Part shown: positions 46,306 through 56,702 of the stretch, one piece after another
Numbering within the stretch: position 1 is the stretch's first letter
Layout: each line of letters opens with the position of its first letter
Assembly (NCBI GenBank): GCA_010015655.1
Contig: ML976681.1
Span: 723,638-787,637, forward strand
Reading direction: 5' to 3'
Origin: Bimuria novae-zelandiae CBS 107.79
Lineage: Eukaryota > Ascomycota > Dothideomycetes > Pleosporales > Didymosphaeriaceae
Length of the DNA stretch: 64,000 nucleotides
Program-made: the position numbers and the translations under genes
Notes under the pieces: model-generated
Databases searched by the model: none
What the model was told of the DNA's origin: nothing
The model's input: only the letters and a program-made list of their open reading frames with translations

Positions 46306-46680
46306 AACTTTTAAAATTATTTTATAGCAAATTAACGAGGTTAGAATAAAGATTTACTACTATAAACTATTATTATAGCATCCTAAAGGTCCCGAAGAGA
46401 AGTAATATTAGTCCTATTATAGTACAGTAGGGGTAAAAAGTAAAAATAGCTATAGATAGATATAAGTAATAACTAATAGTATAATTAAGATATCGTAATT
46501 TTAGGTTATAAGCTAATAATATGAAGATAGTGGTGTAAATAATGCTTATATCTTAATTATAAATTAAAAAGACCCTAGAGTGGATAAGAAAATTCTCTTG
46601 TGATTTTTCCATGTCGGCACAGGGGGCCTTTCTTCACGTAGGGGGGGACGTTAGTAACTTAGTCAAATACTCTCGCTCAT
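46306..46680. other. AT-rich remainder next to the pogo element
   Basis: No coding signal. Composition is RIP-like to about 46570 and then becomes mixed. It may be a remnant of an older repeat. Confidence 0.45.
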
Positions 46681-46828
46681 TCGTCACGGCCTCGTCGAGC
46701 ACAGCATACCCACACCTATACGCGATGCAGCTTCCTGTAATAATAAAGAAAAAAAGTTGAAATTAGAAGTCCGATATCGCTGAGCGAACTTTATAGGCAT
46801 TTCATTCCCACAACCAACTCCTCGCCAC

Positions 46829-47470
46829 TCACGCCGCAAACACCACCCCCTCGACGCCCAGCACAAAGATCCCAATCAGCACCCCAGGTACCACTTTCTC
46901 CGCGCGCTCCCGCTGCCCCTGCCACGCGCTCTTCACCAGGAAAATATACAGCACCGCCGCCGCGAGCGCGAGGCCCAGCATGACCGCAAGGACGGCAAGG
47001 GTCTTTGTAGGCGCCCATGCGTGCACGAACTGTATGGTTGTGACATCCCTCGACGCTTGCTCTTCCCCTTCCTCTTCGAACTCTGTCCCTTCCCCACCGT
47101 CTTGTGATCGCGTGTCAGGAGAGTAGGGGTACGACGAAGACGGAGATGGAGAGTGAGAAGCAGTCACCCTCCTCAACCAATGCACCCATCCATACCACGC
47201 CCTCCCCTTTCCCGGCCTTGCATACAACTCCTCCAACGCATGTTCCGTAAACGGACTCCTTGGGCCCGCCAGCGTCGTCCCCAGTCCCCCTCTCGCTGCT
47301 AACAACGTCCCCGTTCCCGTGCCCGTCCCTATACCCGCTTCCTCAACTCCACTCCACCCACCCACCGAACTCAACCGTATGAACCTTTCAACTTCCTCGC
47401 GCTCACAAAGCGTAAGATCCACGGCCCAGCTAATCTCCCATACCCAGCGCGGAGTTCCAGCGCAAAGCAC
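46829..47470 (-). CDS. Hypothetical membrane-anchored protein
   Basis: The open frame of 213 residues has FVHAWAPTKTLAVLAVMLG followed by LALAAAVLYIFLV (a TM segment) and a C-terminal hydrophobic VVPGVLIGIFVLGVEGVVFAA (second TM). The N-terminal half contains a GTGTGTGT repeat. An upstream open piece at 47545-47742 with its own TM segment (QWHYYWVWLLSVNIALSIF) could be a 5' exon, joined across an intron from about 47543 down to 47500. The best-looking join then needs a further frame change near 47460, so the gene may be longer or broken. Function unknown. Its stop lies close to the transposon cluster. Confidence 0.55.
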   Translation of the reverse strand: MLCAGTPRWVWEISWAVDLTLCEREEVERFIRLSSVGGWSGVEEAGIGTGTGTGTLLAARGGLGTTLAGPRSPFTEHALEELYARPGKGRAWYGWVHWLRRVTASHSPSPSSSYPYSPDTRSQDGGEGTEFEEEGEEQASRDVTTIQFVHAWAPTKTLAVLAVMLGLALAAAVLYIFLVKSAWQGQRERAEKVVPGVLIGIFVLGVEGVVFAA

Positions 47471-47785
47471 ATATCATCAAAGCCCCATGCCCGCGGACCT
47501 CTGTGGAATGCGGTCAGCAACAAGAGAAGCTTGTGATGTGGTCCTCACCCTTTGACAGCATTCCACATGACACGAATTTTGTGGAATGTGACCTTGTAGG
47601 ACGAAGATCGAGGCAAGAAAACGAATATTGACAACGCTATATTTACAGAAAGTAGCCAAACCCAATAATAATGCCACTGAAAAAACTGATCGTATACACA
47701 TCCAGACTCTGCACATAGAAGGTCCATCCAACCATTATGCAACCTGCGTTCCAGCCTTCGTAACGACGTAAAAAGGTAGTCTTGA

Positions 47786-49360
47786 TTACAACATCATGAA
47801 AACCGAAGCAAACAACGCCATAAGGAGACTCAGCGTGACACTGCCTGTCAACGAAGTACCCGCTCCGTGAATGCCCAGCACTTCATCTTGGCGCGAGAAT
47901 GTGACGTTCTGCCGGATAGTCTCGTTCAGGCACTGTCCGTTGGCAATGTCCAAGCCGCGCAGGTCATCTGGTACATTGAAGAACATGTAGCTCCTATTGT
48001 TCAAGCCCTCGAAGCCGGAGGTGTCATAGGGGAACCAGTCGTCGGAGTCGGTGGATGAGGTGTTACGGAGGAAGATGCACTGGACCTGGTTAGGGTGGTC
48101 GTGCGCGAGCTGCGGGTAAGCCTTCATGACGTCCGAGTTCGATGTGTCGGCCACGAGAACGAACTTTCGCTGCGGGAAAGTCTCGAATACCTTGTCGAGG
48201 AGATATTTGCGGATCGATAATGTGGCACTGACATCGGAGAAGTTTAACGGTCTTGTGTCAAAAGAACCGCCAGGGTATGTCTTATAGATGAAGTCCATGT
48301 AGTTGCGCGTCGCCTGCTCGGGTGTGGTGGTCAGGTAGTGGAAGTGAGTGTTGTTAGGAAGAGTTCGAGACCAGTTGGCGTAGATCTCGGGCATGTTCAT
48401 CCACTGGGTGAAGGGTCGGGCAAAAGAGTTCAGCAAGCCTTCCTTGGGTTGGTAGATCTTCGTCACTCGAAGAATGTCGTCAATGTCGGAGATAAACGTA
48501 ATTCCTTCCGGTGGTACGAGATAGGCGGTCGCGTTACCGGTCAAGGTGCCGTTCGTGTATACATTCAGTCGTTGGACGTTGTTGGTTTCGTTTCCAGCAA
48601 GCAGACCTCCCCCAGATATATTTCGGATGGGCACGAACACATCGAAATCACCCAAGTCGGTGGTTTCGTATGGCAGTCTGACATTTTGCGATCCACCCGG
48701 AGGGGTAATAGCATTGCTACCTCCCGGTTCACCATCGCCGCCTTGCGAGCCGGCAGGTTGAAGATGCATCGTGACGTTTTGATCTCCCTGCTGCACGATG
48801 AAGATCGATTGCGTCAAGTTCCTCGCTTGGTCTTGTTCGGTCGAGTTGAGTTGATCAATGTCGGTGCCAATGAGGAAGACGTTAGCTAGGTCGTCCAGCT
48901 TCTCCCGCGAAATGTTCGGCGTCTTGTAAACATTCCCGTGAAACCGCACGTTCCAGCCTTGATCGGTCCAGTTCGCGTATGGAGGAACATTGAGCACCTC
49001 AGTCGGGGCAGCCGCGAGGTCGTCATCTCCGATACCAAGCGAAGACAGCACTTGCGTACCGGTAGGGAGATCCTGAAACCAATTGGGAATGCCCTCGGTA
49101 AAATAACTGGGGAGATCTGTCCCCAGAACACTGCCCCAGGAGCTCGCAATGTTGCCTACGCCGCTCTTGATGTCGCCGATGATGTCGCGCTTATCCAGGA
49201 CGTAGCTCCTGTCACCCTCGAAATATACCGGCGCCGGTGTCGTGATGGGAGCGCGTGCTTCTACAGGTGCCGGCGCTACCGTAGGGTCCGGGATCGCAAC
49301 GGCAGCCACCCTTAACGCGGCTCCAAGCAGCAATGCTTGCTGCGGAGTTTTGGCGTACAT
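47786..49360 (-). CDS. Secreted, GPI-type APP1-domain (DUF2183) protein
   Basis: Single exon of 524 residues. There is an N-terminal hydrophobic signal segment after MYAKTPQQ, a dibasic KR near residue 58, many N-glycosylation sequons (NWT, NIS, NVT, NET, NGT), and a C-terminal hydrophobic tail (LSLLMALFASVFMML) after small residues, typical for GPI attachment. The middle holds the APP1 catalytic block: VPPEGITFISDIDDILRVTK, EIYANWSRTLP, FHYLTTTPEQ, YPGGSF, RKFVLVADTSNSD. APP1 proteins of yeast are Mg-dependent phosphatidate phosphatases with a DxDxT nucleophile motif; here the motif is DIDDI. Export to the cell surface and the T-to-I change make the substrate uncertain. Confidence 0.9.
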   Translation of the reverse strand: MYAKTPQQALLLGAALRVAAVAIPDPTVAPAPVEARAPITTPAPVYFEGDRSYVLDKRDIIGDIKSGVGNIASSWGSVLGTDLPSYFTEGIPNWFQDLPTGTQVLSSLGIGDDDLAAAPTEVLNVPPYANWTDQGWNVRFHGNVYKTPNISREKLDDLANVFLIGTDIDQLNSTEQDQARNLTQSIFIVQQGDQNVTMHLQPAGSQGGDGEPGGSNAITPPGGSQNVRLPYETTDLGDFDVFVPIRNISGGGLLAGNETNNVQRLNVYTNGTLTGNATAYLVPPEGITFISDIDDILRVTKIYQPKEGLLNSFARPFTQWMNMPEIYANWSRTLPNNTHFHYLTTTPEQATRNYMDFIYKTYPGGSFDTRPLNFSDVSATLSIRKYLLDKVFETFPQRKFVLVADTSNSDVMKAYPQLAHDHPNQVQCIFLRNTSSTDSDDWFPYDTSGFEGLNNRSYMFFNVPDDLRGLDIANGQCLNETIRQNVTFSRQDEVLGIHGAGTSLTGSVTLSLLMALFASVFMML

Positions 49361-50192
49361 GGTGCCAAGTCTCTGAAAGCTTGTTAGATGCCGCCAAACA
49401 AAGGTCCGAATGGGAGAGGCACGTACCTATGTGCAATAAGAGAAATAGGCTATAGAAGTACCACAACACCAATTCGCAAAAGCAACAGACTGGAGGAAAC
49501 GGAGTAAAGGGAAGTTTAGGATGCGAGGTGCGAGGTAAGATGTACATGTACGGGGAAATGATCAGCTTCCCGGTTTATGTGCCGTTGTTTTGGGACTGGG
49601 CCGGGCAGCTGCAGGAACAAAACAGCCCCCTTGACGTCACCCCCGATGTGATCGCCACTAGCCTTTTGGGGCTAGCCGCATCTCCGAAACTGATCGTTGG
49701 CAGGGTTCGATTAGTTGATGTGCTGGTTAATGGCAAACAACACAGCCATGATGCGAATTGTGGGTTTAGAAGGCGAAGAGCTTTGTGCAAGAAGGGTAGC
49801 TCGGGTCGCACGGGCATGATGGTGGCTCTATAGCTACTGTACTGCGCATGTTGGCGAATATTGCACCGCCTTCGTGGCAATAATTATCGCAGTGGGAGTC
49901 GATCGTACTGGTCAGAATCACGTCTGCACTGGAAAGAATCGAAGGTTGAGATTGTGCTTGAACTTTCACCCCCTTCATGCGTGTCAAGGTACTGACTCAA
50001 TCTCATCAACTTCCATGGTGAATGTGTGTAGCTAAAAGTTTCAACGGTATTCCTACTGTTGTCAACATCGAGAAATGCCATCGCACACTCATATACACTG
50101 TAGTCTTCTTGTTTGCTTCTATATACACTCACTCTAGATGAACGTACCCCGTAAGTCGCTGCAACTCATTCAAAGCACGCGTTCACTGTACA
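49361..50192. other. Intergenic region
   Basis: Promoter side of the APP1-domain gene and 3' flank of the carrier gene. Overlapping short frames only. Confidence 0.5.
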
Positions 50193-51292
50193 CTACTCTC
50201 CATCCTTATCAAACATCTTCGTCATCGCCTTCTGCGCCAACTCCACTCCCAAAAATGTCGCCGCATTCGCCGGCACCGCCCTCGCCATGGCCGGCCCAAT
50301 GCCCGGGAAGAACGCCTTGTACCCGCCCGACGCATAAATCCCGCGTATCGTGCCCCTAATCGTCGGTCTCCCCTCTGCACTCTGCAGCCGCGACTTTATA
50401 GTATCAATCGGGAACACAGGGATCCACATGGCAATCCCCGCCGCGCCCCCCGCCGCCATCACCGCCGTGAGACTCAACTGCCCCGGCTGTCCTGTCACCG
50501 GATCCTTTGGCGTTAACTTCCTCTTCACCACCTCGTATGTCGCAAAGTAGCACGCGGACCCGGGGCCGTCGCGCGCAAGCGTCATCGCGCTGCCCCGGAA
50601 GACGGAGCGTATCCCGCCTTCCTTGTATAGCTGGCGCACGACGTCGACGCCGCCGGCGTATTTGGGCTGCTCGCCCGGTGCGAGCTGTTTCTGGCCTTGG
50701 ATCTGGAGCAGCACTTTTACGCGCTCGAAGGGCGCCGTGATGAGCGTCATCGGGATCGCGGAGAAGAAGCCCGCGGCGGAGACTTGGGCGACGGAGTATT
50801 GGTTGTTGTGCACGGTCGAGAAGGAGGATACGAGTTGCTTGCCGACGTCGTAGCCCCAGAAGGACACGGCGACTACACCACATTAGCTCCTATCATCCCA
50901 TATCCTATCGTCTCCCATTGTTTGAAATATATATAGCCACGTTTCTTCGAGAGTGCGTTGCGAGGTATGCATTAGGATGGTAAAGGGAGAGACTCACACA
51001 TGGGCGTAACACCCACCAACGGCGCACTCACGCCCGCATACAACCCCCTCGCCAACCCCTCCCGCGCAATCGTCTTCCTCACCACATCCATAGCCCCGCT
51101 ATACACGCCCTTCTCGGCAGTCTGTAACCGCACTTTCACAAGGTCGAACGGGTGTCCCACGACTACCGCGCATACACCGCCCACCCCGCCTGCGACCAGC
51201 GCCCGCAGCGATTGCAAAGAGTTCTTCGATGCCGCCTTGACATCTTCTTTTAGCTCCTCCTTGGACGGGAGGGACTCGAGCGTCGTTGACAT
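50193..51292 (-). CDS. crc1: Mitochondrial carnitine/acylcarnitine carrier
   Basis: Exons 50998-51292 and 50193-50872 encode 324 residues. The three SLC25 repeats are present with signatures HPFDLVKVRLQT, APFERVKVLLQIQG and FPIDTIKSRLQS. The first two plus GLYAGVSAPLVGVTPM match the carnitine/acylcarnitine subgroup. The carrier exchanges acylcarnitine for carnitine across the inner mitochondrial membrane, feeding acetyl and acyl units into mitochondria for growth on fatty acids or acetate (Aspergillus AcuH, yeast Crc1). The intron of 125 nt is longer than most here, and its phase is consistent. Confidence 0.94.
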
Positions 51293-51736
51293 GGTGCGTA
51301 GGAGTGCTGTGTCCCAATTGCGCACCGACGGTAAACAAAGAGGAACTCTGACAGCGAGATGGAATGTACGCTGCGCAAAGGCTATACAAAGGCGAGATGC
51401 GACGGATTGCAAAAAGCACGCACGACGGTCGGGAAATAACAGACAGGGTAGAGGGTCAATTTACTTGTGCTTGAGTCGGAGCTTCAGCTTGGCCTGACGT
51501 CGCGGGCTGCGTTCGGCTCGCACGCAGCTGGGCCGAGGCAAAACATAACAGCCCAGCACCCAGGCTCCCCACCAACCCGCTTTTTAGCAGCCGCATCACG
51601 CGGGTATGTACGACGGGCGAAGGGCCCCATGCACTTCCATGCGATTCGAGCTGACAAGCATCTCTGCCAATACTAACATCCACCTCTAGACCTACAGCCT
51701 GCTCTATAGTACATCCACGAGCACAATAGTACCTGA
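51293..51736. other. Intergenic region
   Basis: Promoter of the carrier gene and 3' side of the peroxiredoxin gene. No gene seen. Confidence 0.5.
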
Positions 51737-52626
51737 CTACTTCCCCACATTAGTAAACCTCAAATACGGCTTCACCTCCCTCACATTCCCCTCTCCAAAC
51801 TTCTTCCTCGCCTCCGCTGTACTCACACTCGGCGGCACAATAACATCCTCGCCCGCCGTCCAATCAATCGGCGTAACAACCCCCTTCCGATCTCCCAGCT
51901 GCAAGCTATCAATCACCCGCAGCACCTCCGAGGTATTGCGCCCCGTGCTCGCCGGGTACAGCATCGTCAGGCGGATCTTCTTAGACGGGTCGATGATGAA
52001 GACCGCGCGGATCGTGAACGCGATACCTTTTGTGGCGATGTTGTCGAGGTCGTCTTGCGAGATCATGTCGTAGAGGTAGGCCACTTTGCGGTCGGCGTCC
52101 GCGATGATGGGGAAGGAGACGCTGGTGTTGCAGACTTCGTTGATGTCCGAAACCCATTGGTCGTGCAGGGTGAGGTCGTCGGCGCTCTATGGCCCTCCGT
52201 TAGTATCATACCCGCGTTATCCGAGGAGTAGGAAACCTACCAGGCCGATCATTTTCACGCCGCGCTTTTCGAATTCATCCTTGAGCTTCGCGAAGGCGCC
52301 GAGCTCGGTTGTGCATACGGGCGTGAAGTCCGCCGGATGCGAGAAGAGGATAGCCCAGCTGCCTTCGATGAACTTGTGGAAATCAATGTCGCCGTGTGTC
52401 GTTTTGGCTTGGAAGTTTGGTGCTGCGACGGGTCAGGATAGACTTTCGCAGAGAATTGAGCTCGATGCTCACCCACTGAGCCTAGCCTTAGACGAGGCTG
52501 CTCCGCAACAGTTGGCGTCGCCAATCCACGACGCAGGAGGGGGATAGCTGGGCGCTGAGAACGGAGCACTGGGCGCGCGGCAAACCGGAGAGCGCGAGGG
52601 GCGGCGCGGGGCAGAAAGGAAGCCAT
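51737..52626 (-). CDS. prx1: Mitochondrial 1-Cys peroxiredoxin
   Basis: Exons 52473-52626, 52241-52422 and 51737-52186 encode 261 residues. An Arg-rich mitochondrial presequence of about 40 residues precedes [16 protein letters not shown] and the peroxidatic motif [13 protein letters not shown] (catalytic Cys). The C-terminal arm [16 protein letters not shown], then [11 protein letters not shown], is that of the Prx6/Prx1 1-Cys class. It reduces hydrogen and organic peroxides in mitochondria, with thiols such as glutathione/thioredoxin resolving the sulfenic acid. Introns of 50 and 54 nt are in phase. Confidence 0.95.
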
Positions 52627-53200
52627 TGTCCTGAGTCAATTGAGTTGGGGGGAGGTTTGAAAATTCAATGTTACGTTCCTCAAGCCTTCAGAAACTCATG
52701 TCTTGATGAGTAATGAAATGAGCGTTCGATCGCGTCATTATCTGGGGATCAACCCACCTGCTAGTGATCGCGGTGCCTGACTATTCCTCATAGCATGCCT
52801 GCGGCCCGCGAACGACGGTCGCACATGCTTCTGGTTAAACGTCAATCCGGCAAAGATTATTCGAATACATTTGATACAAGGGCTCATGCTGAGCATGCAC
52901 CACTACGTACCCACATCACCTTTCTTTCCTCCACGTTCTACTACACATCGTCCCACGAATCGAATATACATCAGTTTGGGTATAAACAGTTTGCGCTTTT
53001 GCGCACAAGGCAGTGGGACGCCTCCCTGCAGCGAAGCCGCTGTGGCGGAGTCGAGGCTCGATCCGCACGAATAGAAGTTACAAAGTATCGGAGCTAACAC
53101 CTGACCAGTACTGCCGTTCGCCGACAGTAGGGGATCTGAGAAAAGGAAACAAAAGAAAAGGAAGAAAGGGCCATGACAGTTCGGTGCCTCATGAAAAACG
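52627..53200. other. Intergenic region
   Basis: Promoter of the peroxiredoxin gene and 3' flank of the SH3 gene. Open frames are short and overlapping. Confidence 0.5.
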
Positions 53201-55102
53201 TTACAATGCTTGACCGGGAATGGGCTTCCGGACGGGCATTTGCTGCACAGGGGCAGGCGCATTGGGATTCATGGGGCTAGGGCCTGGAGGGGACCCACGC
53301 CTGGCGATCTGGGTTGCGGAATTCGCGCGCGGTCGGCCCATCTGCGGGGGAGGAGCCATCTGAGGTCCGCCACCGTAAGGGCCGGGAGACATGGAGCGAG
53401 GCTGGCCAGCGTATGGCGCGTTACTGTTAGAACGGGCACGACCCTGAGGTGGCATCTGACGAGGTCCCGGACTCATTGAGCGAGGAGCGGGAGACATACG
53501 ACCATTGGCAGGAGCCAGAGACGGTGGGTGAGGAGACGAGCGTCCGTTGTTAGCGGGAGAAAGAGGACGCGGCTGAGGAACACCTGCGTGGCCCATCGGC
53601 GGCGTGTTAGGTCCGTTGACGGGAGGCCCACGCATGCGCGGAGGTCCTGGTGGTCCCTGACGAGGCTTGACAGGATGCTTGGATAAGCACGTCCTGGGAA
53701 CTACACCCTGCTTTGAGCGGTCGAGGCGGACACAGAGAGCCCAGCCGTCGTCATACTCGTGGAGCATGCGGACAAGCTGGCCAGCGCGGAGTTCGAGTTC
53801 ATCAGCCATGGAGGGCTTGAAGTCGAGTTGGATACGGTGCACGTTGTTTGCCGCAGGAGGCGCGGCAGCACCAGCTGCAACTGGCAATGGCCCGGATGGA
53901 GCTGGTCCAGGAGAAGCAGGAATATCATCAGTCCACGCTGGGCTTGGAGGTCCATGGTCGGGGTTCACGGCAGGGGGCGATGGAAGAGGAGCAGTAGCAG
54001 GGGCCTTCTCTGCAGCGGCGATAGCCGGGGCAGGGTTGCCAAAATCTGCGCTAGGAGCCGGAGAGTGAGCGTTCACGAGCGTGCCAGGTGCCGAAGCGTG
54101 CGGTGTCTCAATTGCAGCATTATTACCGAAGGGATTCTGCGGAGGACTGTTCGAGAGCGGCTGTGGGTCATTGAATGGGTTGGCAGGCGAAGGCGCTGTA
54201 TTAGCGTTGGAAGCTCCAGGCCGTTCCCAAGAGCTGCTTGGACGGTCTGGTGAAGGAGAGCGGTTACCAGAGGCGGCGGCGGCAGCAGCAGCAGCAGAAC
54301 CAACTCCAGCTACACCCAGCAGATTGGATCCACTCTTGCGGTTCGGGAACGCAGGATCGAATTGAGTAACAGGTCGGAGGCTGAGACGGGGTACGTCAGC
54401 TTGGGCCCTAACACTCGGCGTAGACGCCTTTGCAATCGGTGGCGGAGGCATATTGTGCATGGAAGTTGCCTTTTCGTTGTCGATTTGCTGCTGGGCTTCA
54501 GCCCTCTCCTTCTTCTTGCGGTGCGCCACGAACAGAATCGCGCCCAAGAGTGCTCCGATACCGACGAGGATCCCTAAAACAAGACCAGCTTTAGCACCCG
54601 TGGACATGCCACTTGCTGCGGCTTCCGCTGTCGATGTGGCTGAGGCAGAGACAGATGCTGCCGTCGTAGAGATGGCGGCCACCACAGTACCGGTCAAAGA
54701 GGTTGGAGGGAGCGAAGGCTCAGACGAGGTGTCAATCTTCAACGTCGACTGTGTATGGCTGGTGAGGGCGTGCGAGGTACTCTCGACGCTGCGACTGTGG
54801 CTCCCTCTAGCGCTGGAAGTGGGTGTTGCTTTCGCAGTTTCCTCCTCTTCTGAGCTGGATTCGCGAGTGCGAACAGCAGGCGGTGCGAGAGTCCTCGTCT
54901 GCTGTACCGCGCCGCCGACAGCGCTCTTCGGCGGCTCCTGGGTCATCGTGACCCATGCCACGCTTTGGTCAGATCCGAAGGTATTCGGCATAGTCACAAA
55001 TACAGTCTCTTGGACTTGGTTGTCACCATTATCCTCCTCTTCCTCGTCGTTACGATTGCGCTGCCGGCGCACAAGATGCTTAGAGCCATGCTGGTGCACC
55101 AT
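53201..55102 (-). CDS. Single-pass membrane protein with SH3 domain
   Basis: 633 residues from the ATG of MVHQHGSKHLVRRQ. The frame is open 61 codons further upstream, but that part reads like untranslated leader. A Ser/Thr-rich outer region precedes a TM helix near residues 170-190 (AGLVLGILVGIGALLGAILF), followed by basic RKKK (type I/III topology). A Pro/Ala/Ser-rich cytosolic region has an alanine run near residue 275 and an SH3 domain at about 420-480 (ELELRAGQLVRMLHEYDDGW, then GVVPRTCLS). The tail is Pro/Gly/Arg-rich with SMSPGP repeats. The architecture resembles fungal cell-surface adaptor proteins such as Fus1. A role in polarity or wall signalling is inference. Confidence 0.85.
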   Translation of the reverse strand: MVHQHGSKHLVRRQRNRNDEEEEDNGDNQVQETVFVTMPNTFGSDQSVAWVTMTQEPPKSAVGGAVQQTRTLAPPAVRTRESSSEEEETAKATPTSSARGSHSRSVESTSHALTSHTQSTLKIDTSSEPSLPPTSLTGTVVAAISTTAASVSASATSTAEAAASGMSTGAKAGLVLGILVGIGALLGAILFVAHRKKKERAEAQQQIDNEKATSMHNMPPPPIAKASTPSVRAQADVPRLSLRPVTQFDPAFPNRKSGSNLLGVAGVGSAAAAAAAASGNRSPSPDRPSSSWERPGASNANTAPSPANPFNDPQPLSNSPPQNPFGNNAAIETPHASAPGTLVNAHSPAPSADFGNPAPAIAAAEKAPATAPLPSPPAVNPDHGPPSPAWTDDIPASPGPAPSGPLPVAAGAAAPPAANNVHRIQLDFKPSMADELELRAGQLVRMLHEYDDGWALCVRLDRSKQGVVPRTCLSKHPVKPRQGPPGPPRMRGPPVNGPNTPPMGHAGVPQPRPLSPANNGRSSPHPPSLAPANGRMSPAPRSMSPGPRQMPPQGRARSNSNAPYAGQPRSMSPGPYGGGPQMAPPPQMGRPRANSATQIARRGSPPGPSPMNPNAPAPVQQMPVRKPIPGQAL

Positions 55103-56702
55103 GTTGACAATGGCTGCGGTTCGCTTCTGATTTGCTCGTTGTTGGGTCACAAAGAGTCTCGGCTTTGAGGCAACAAAGGTCAGTGTCCTGGTCTCGGATT
55201 GGGAAGGTGCGGCACGATTAGTGTGTATTATGACGCCGCAGCCGACGTAAGTCGATATATACAGGCGCAAAATCGAGAGGTCCAAGGGAGGCGGTGGTCC
55301 GGAACTCAGTCGGTCTCTCGAGGAATGTAGGCGTATGTACTGTGTGGATGGACGGATGGGCGTAAACTAGGCACTAAACATAAGGAGCGTAGGTATTAAG
55401 GTAAAGGGAGTGTGTGCGAGGGCTGCGCTCGATGAGCGAAGGGCGAACGACAGCCGGGTCGCGTGGTAGGAAGACGAGTAACGGGGAGGTGGTGGCAGAG
55501 GGAAGAGATGGAGGTCAAACGGACAGGAAAAGCGGCCTGAGGAACGCCCACACGACGGGCGAACAGCCAACAACCAAACGGACCAAACAGCGCTCGCTCG
55601 CGACAAACGCCCGCTGTTCGCCCGCTGGCTCGTGCCATCCCGCACATCATCTCGCCATTTACGCCAGGTCCAGGCACGAAACTGCTGTGATAGGCTCGAA
55701 CCCTTAATCTCCCGCTGTCTAAATGAGCCTTGCTATTTTAGCCCTCCGCGAAACAGCGATCTCCTGGTCGAGCGGGATTCAGCTCCACGCGCTGCGCTCA
55801 GCTGCTCCCCTGGGGCAACACGCGGAATATATATAATGAGCAGCCACTTTCTGCGCCATTGCTCCGTGCGGTTGTTCATTAAACGTTGAGTCCGAAGGCT
55901 GAGAGTCGCACGAAGAACTTCCGGCACACCTCCCACAGGCCAGCCGCCCACGAGACCAGCACCCAGCCATCGAGGGCGAGATGCGTCCTTAGTTGATGCA
56001 GCTCAGCGGCAGAGATCGTGTTCGCTCCCGGCGCCCAGATTCTATGTCCAGGACGGGTAGGCGGAGCGATGCTCGCAATTTAGTGATCCTTTTGGTGCGT
56101 GTCAATGTCATCATCAATAATCGATAAGAGCGCGTTACATATCATGTGTAGCGACTGCTGACAGCCGGCTCTTATTGCGCGTACTATATACGAGCATGTC
56201 GAGAGTGTCCGTGTTGGGGGTCGGTACGGGTGTGTTGAGAGCGTGCAGAAGGTGCAGGGCTCACACCAGCACCAACAGCACTGAACTAGTCCGAGGTTGA
56301 AAGGCGAGCTCACAACTGTTTGAAGAGACAATTCGAAAGAGAATTCATTCAAGTTCCACCATGTCACACCTGGACATGCCCAGTGCCGTCAATTTGCCAT
56401 GGCCCTGTCCCATTCTCTGACGGCGACTACCTAAGGTAGTTATTATTGATATACAGATATCTTCAAGACTGATGCGACGTCTGTACGCAACTATCTTAGC
56501 TCAACCTACTTAGCTATCGTAGCTGTGTATCGTGCAAAATAATTATATGTCTGTATCTTGGCCATGTAGCTGTTTATGTTCACGTATCTAGGTACCTCTG
56601 TCATCAGATGACTTTACTCCAGATTCCGCTTTGGCAGTGTGCCGCTTTGTCTATCAACCTGCTGCTGCTTGCACGACCGACGACGTTGCCATACCCCTAT
56701 CT
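55103..56702. other. Long intergenic region
   Basis: The upstream side of the SH3 gene, with a TATATATAA stretch near 55829-55838. Further right is AT-richer sequence (56430-56600). No protein domain, tRNA or transposon end was recognised. Confidence 0.5.
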
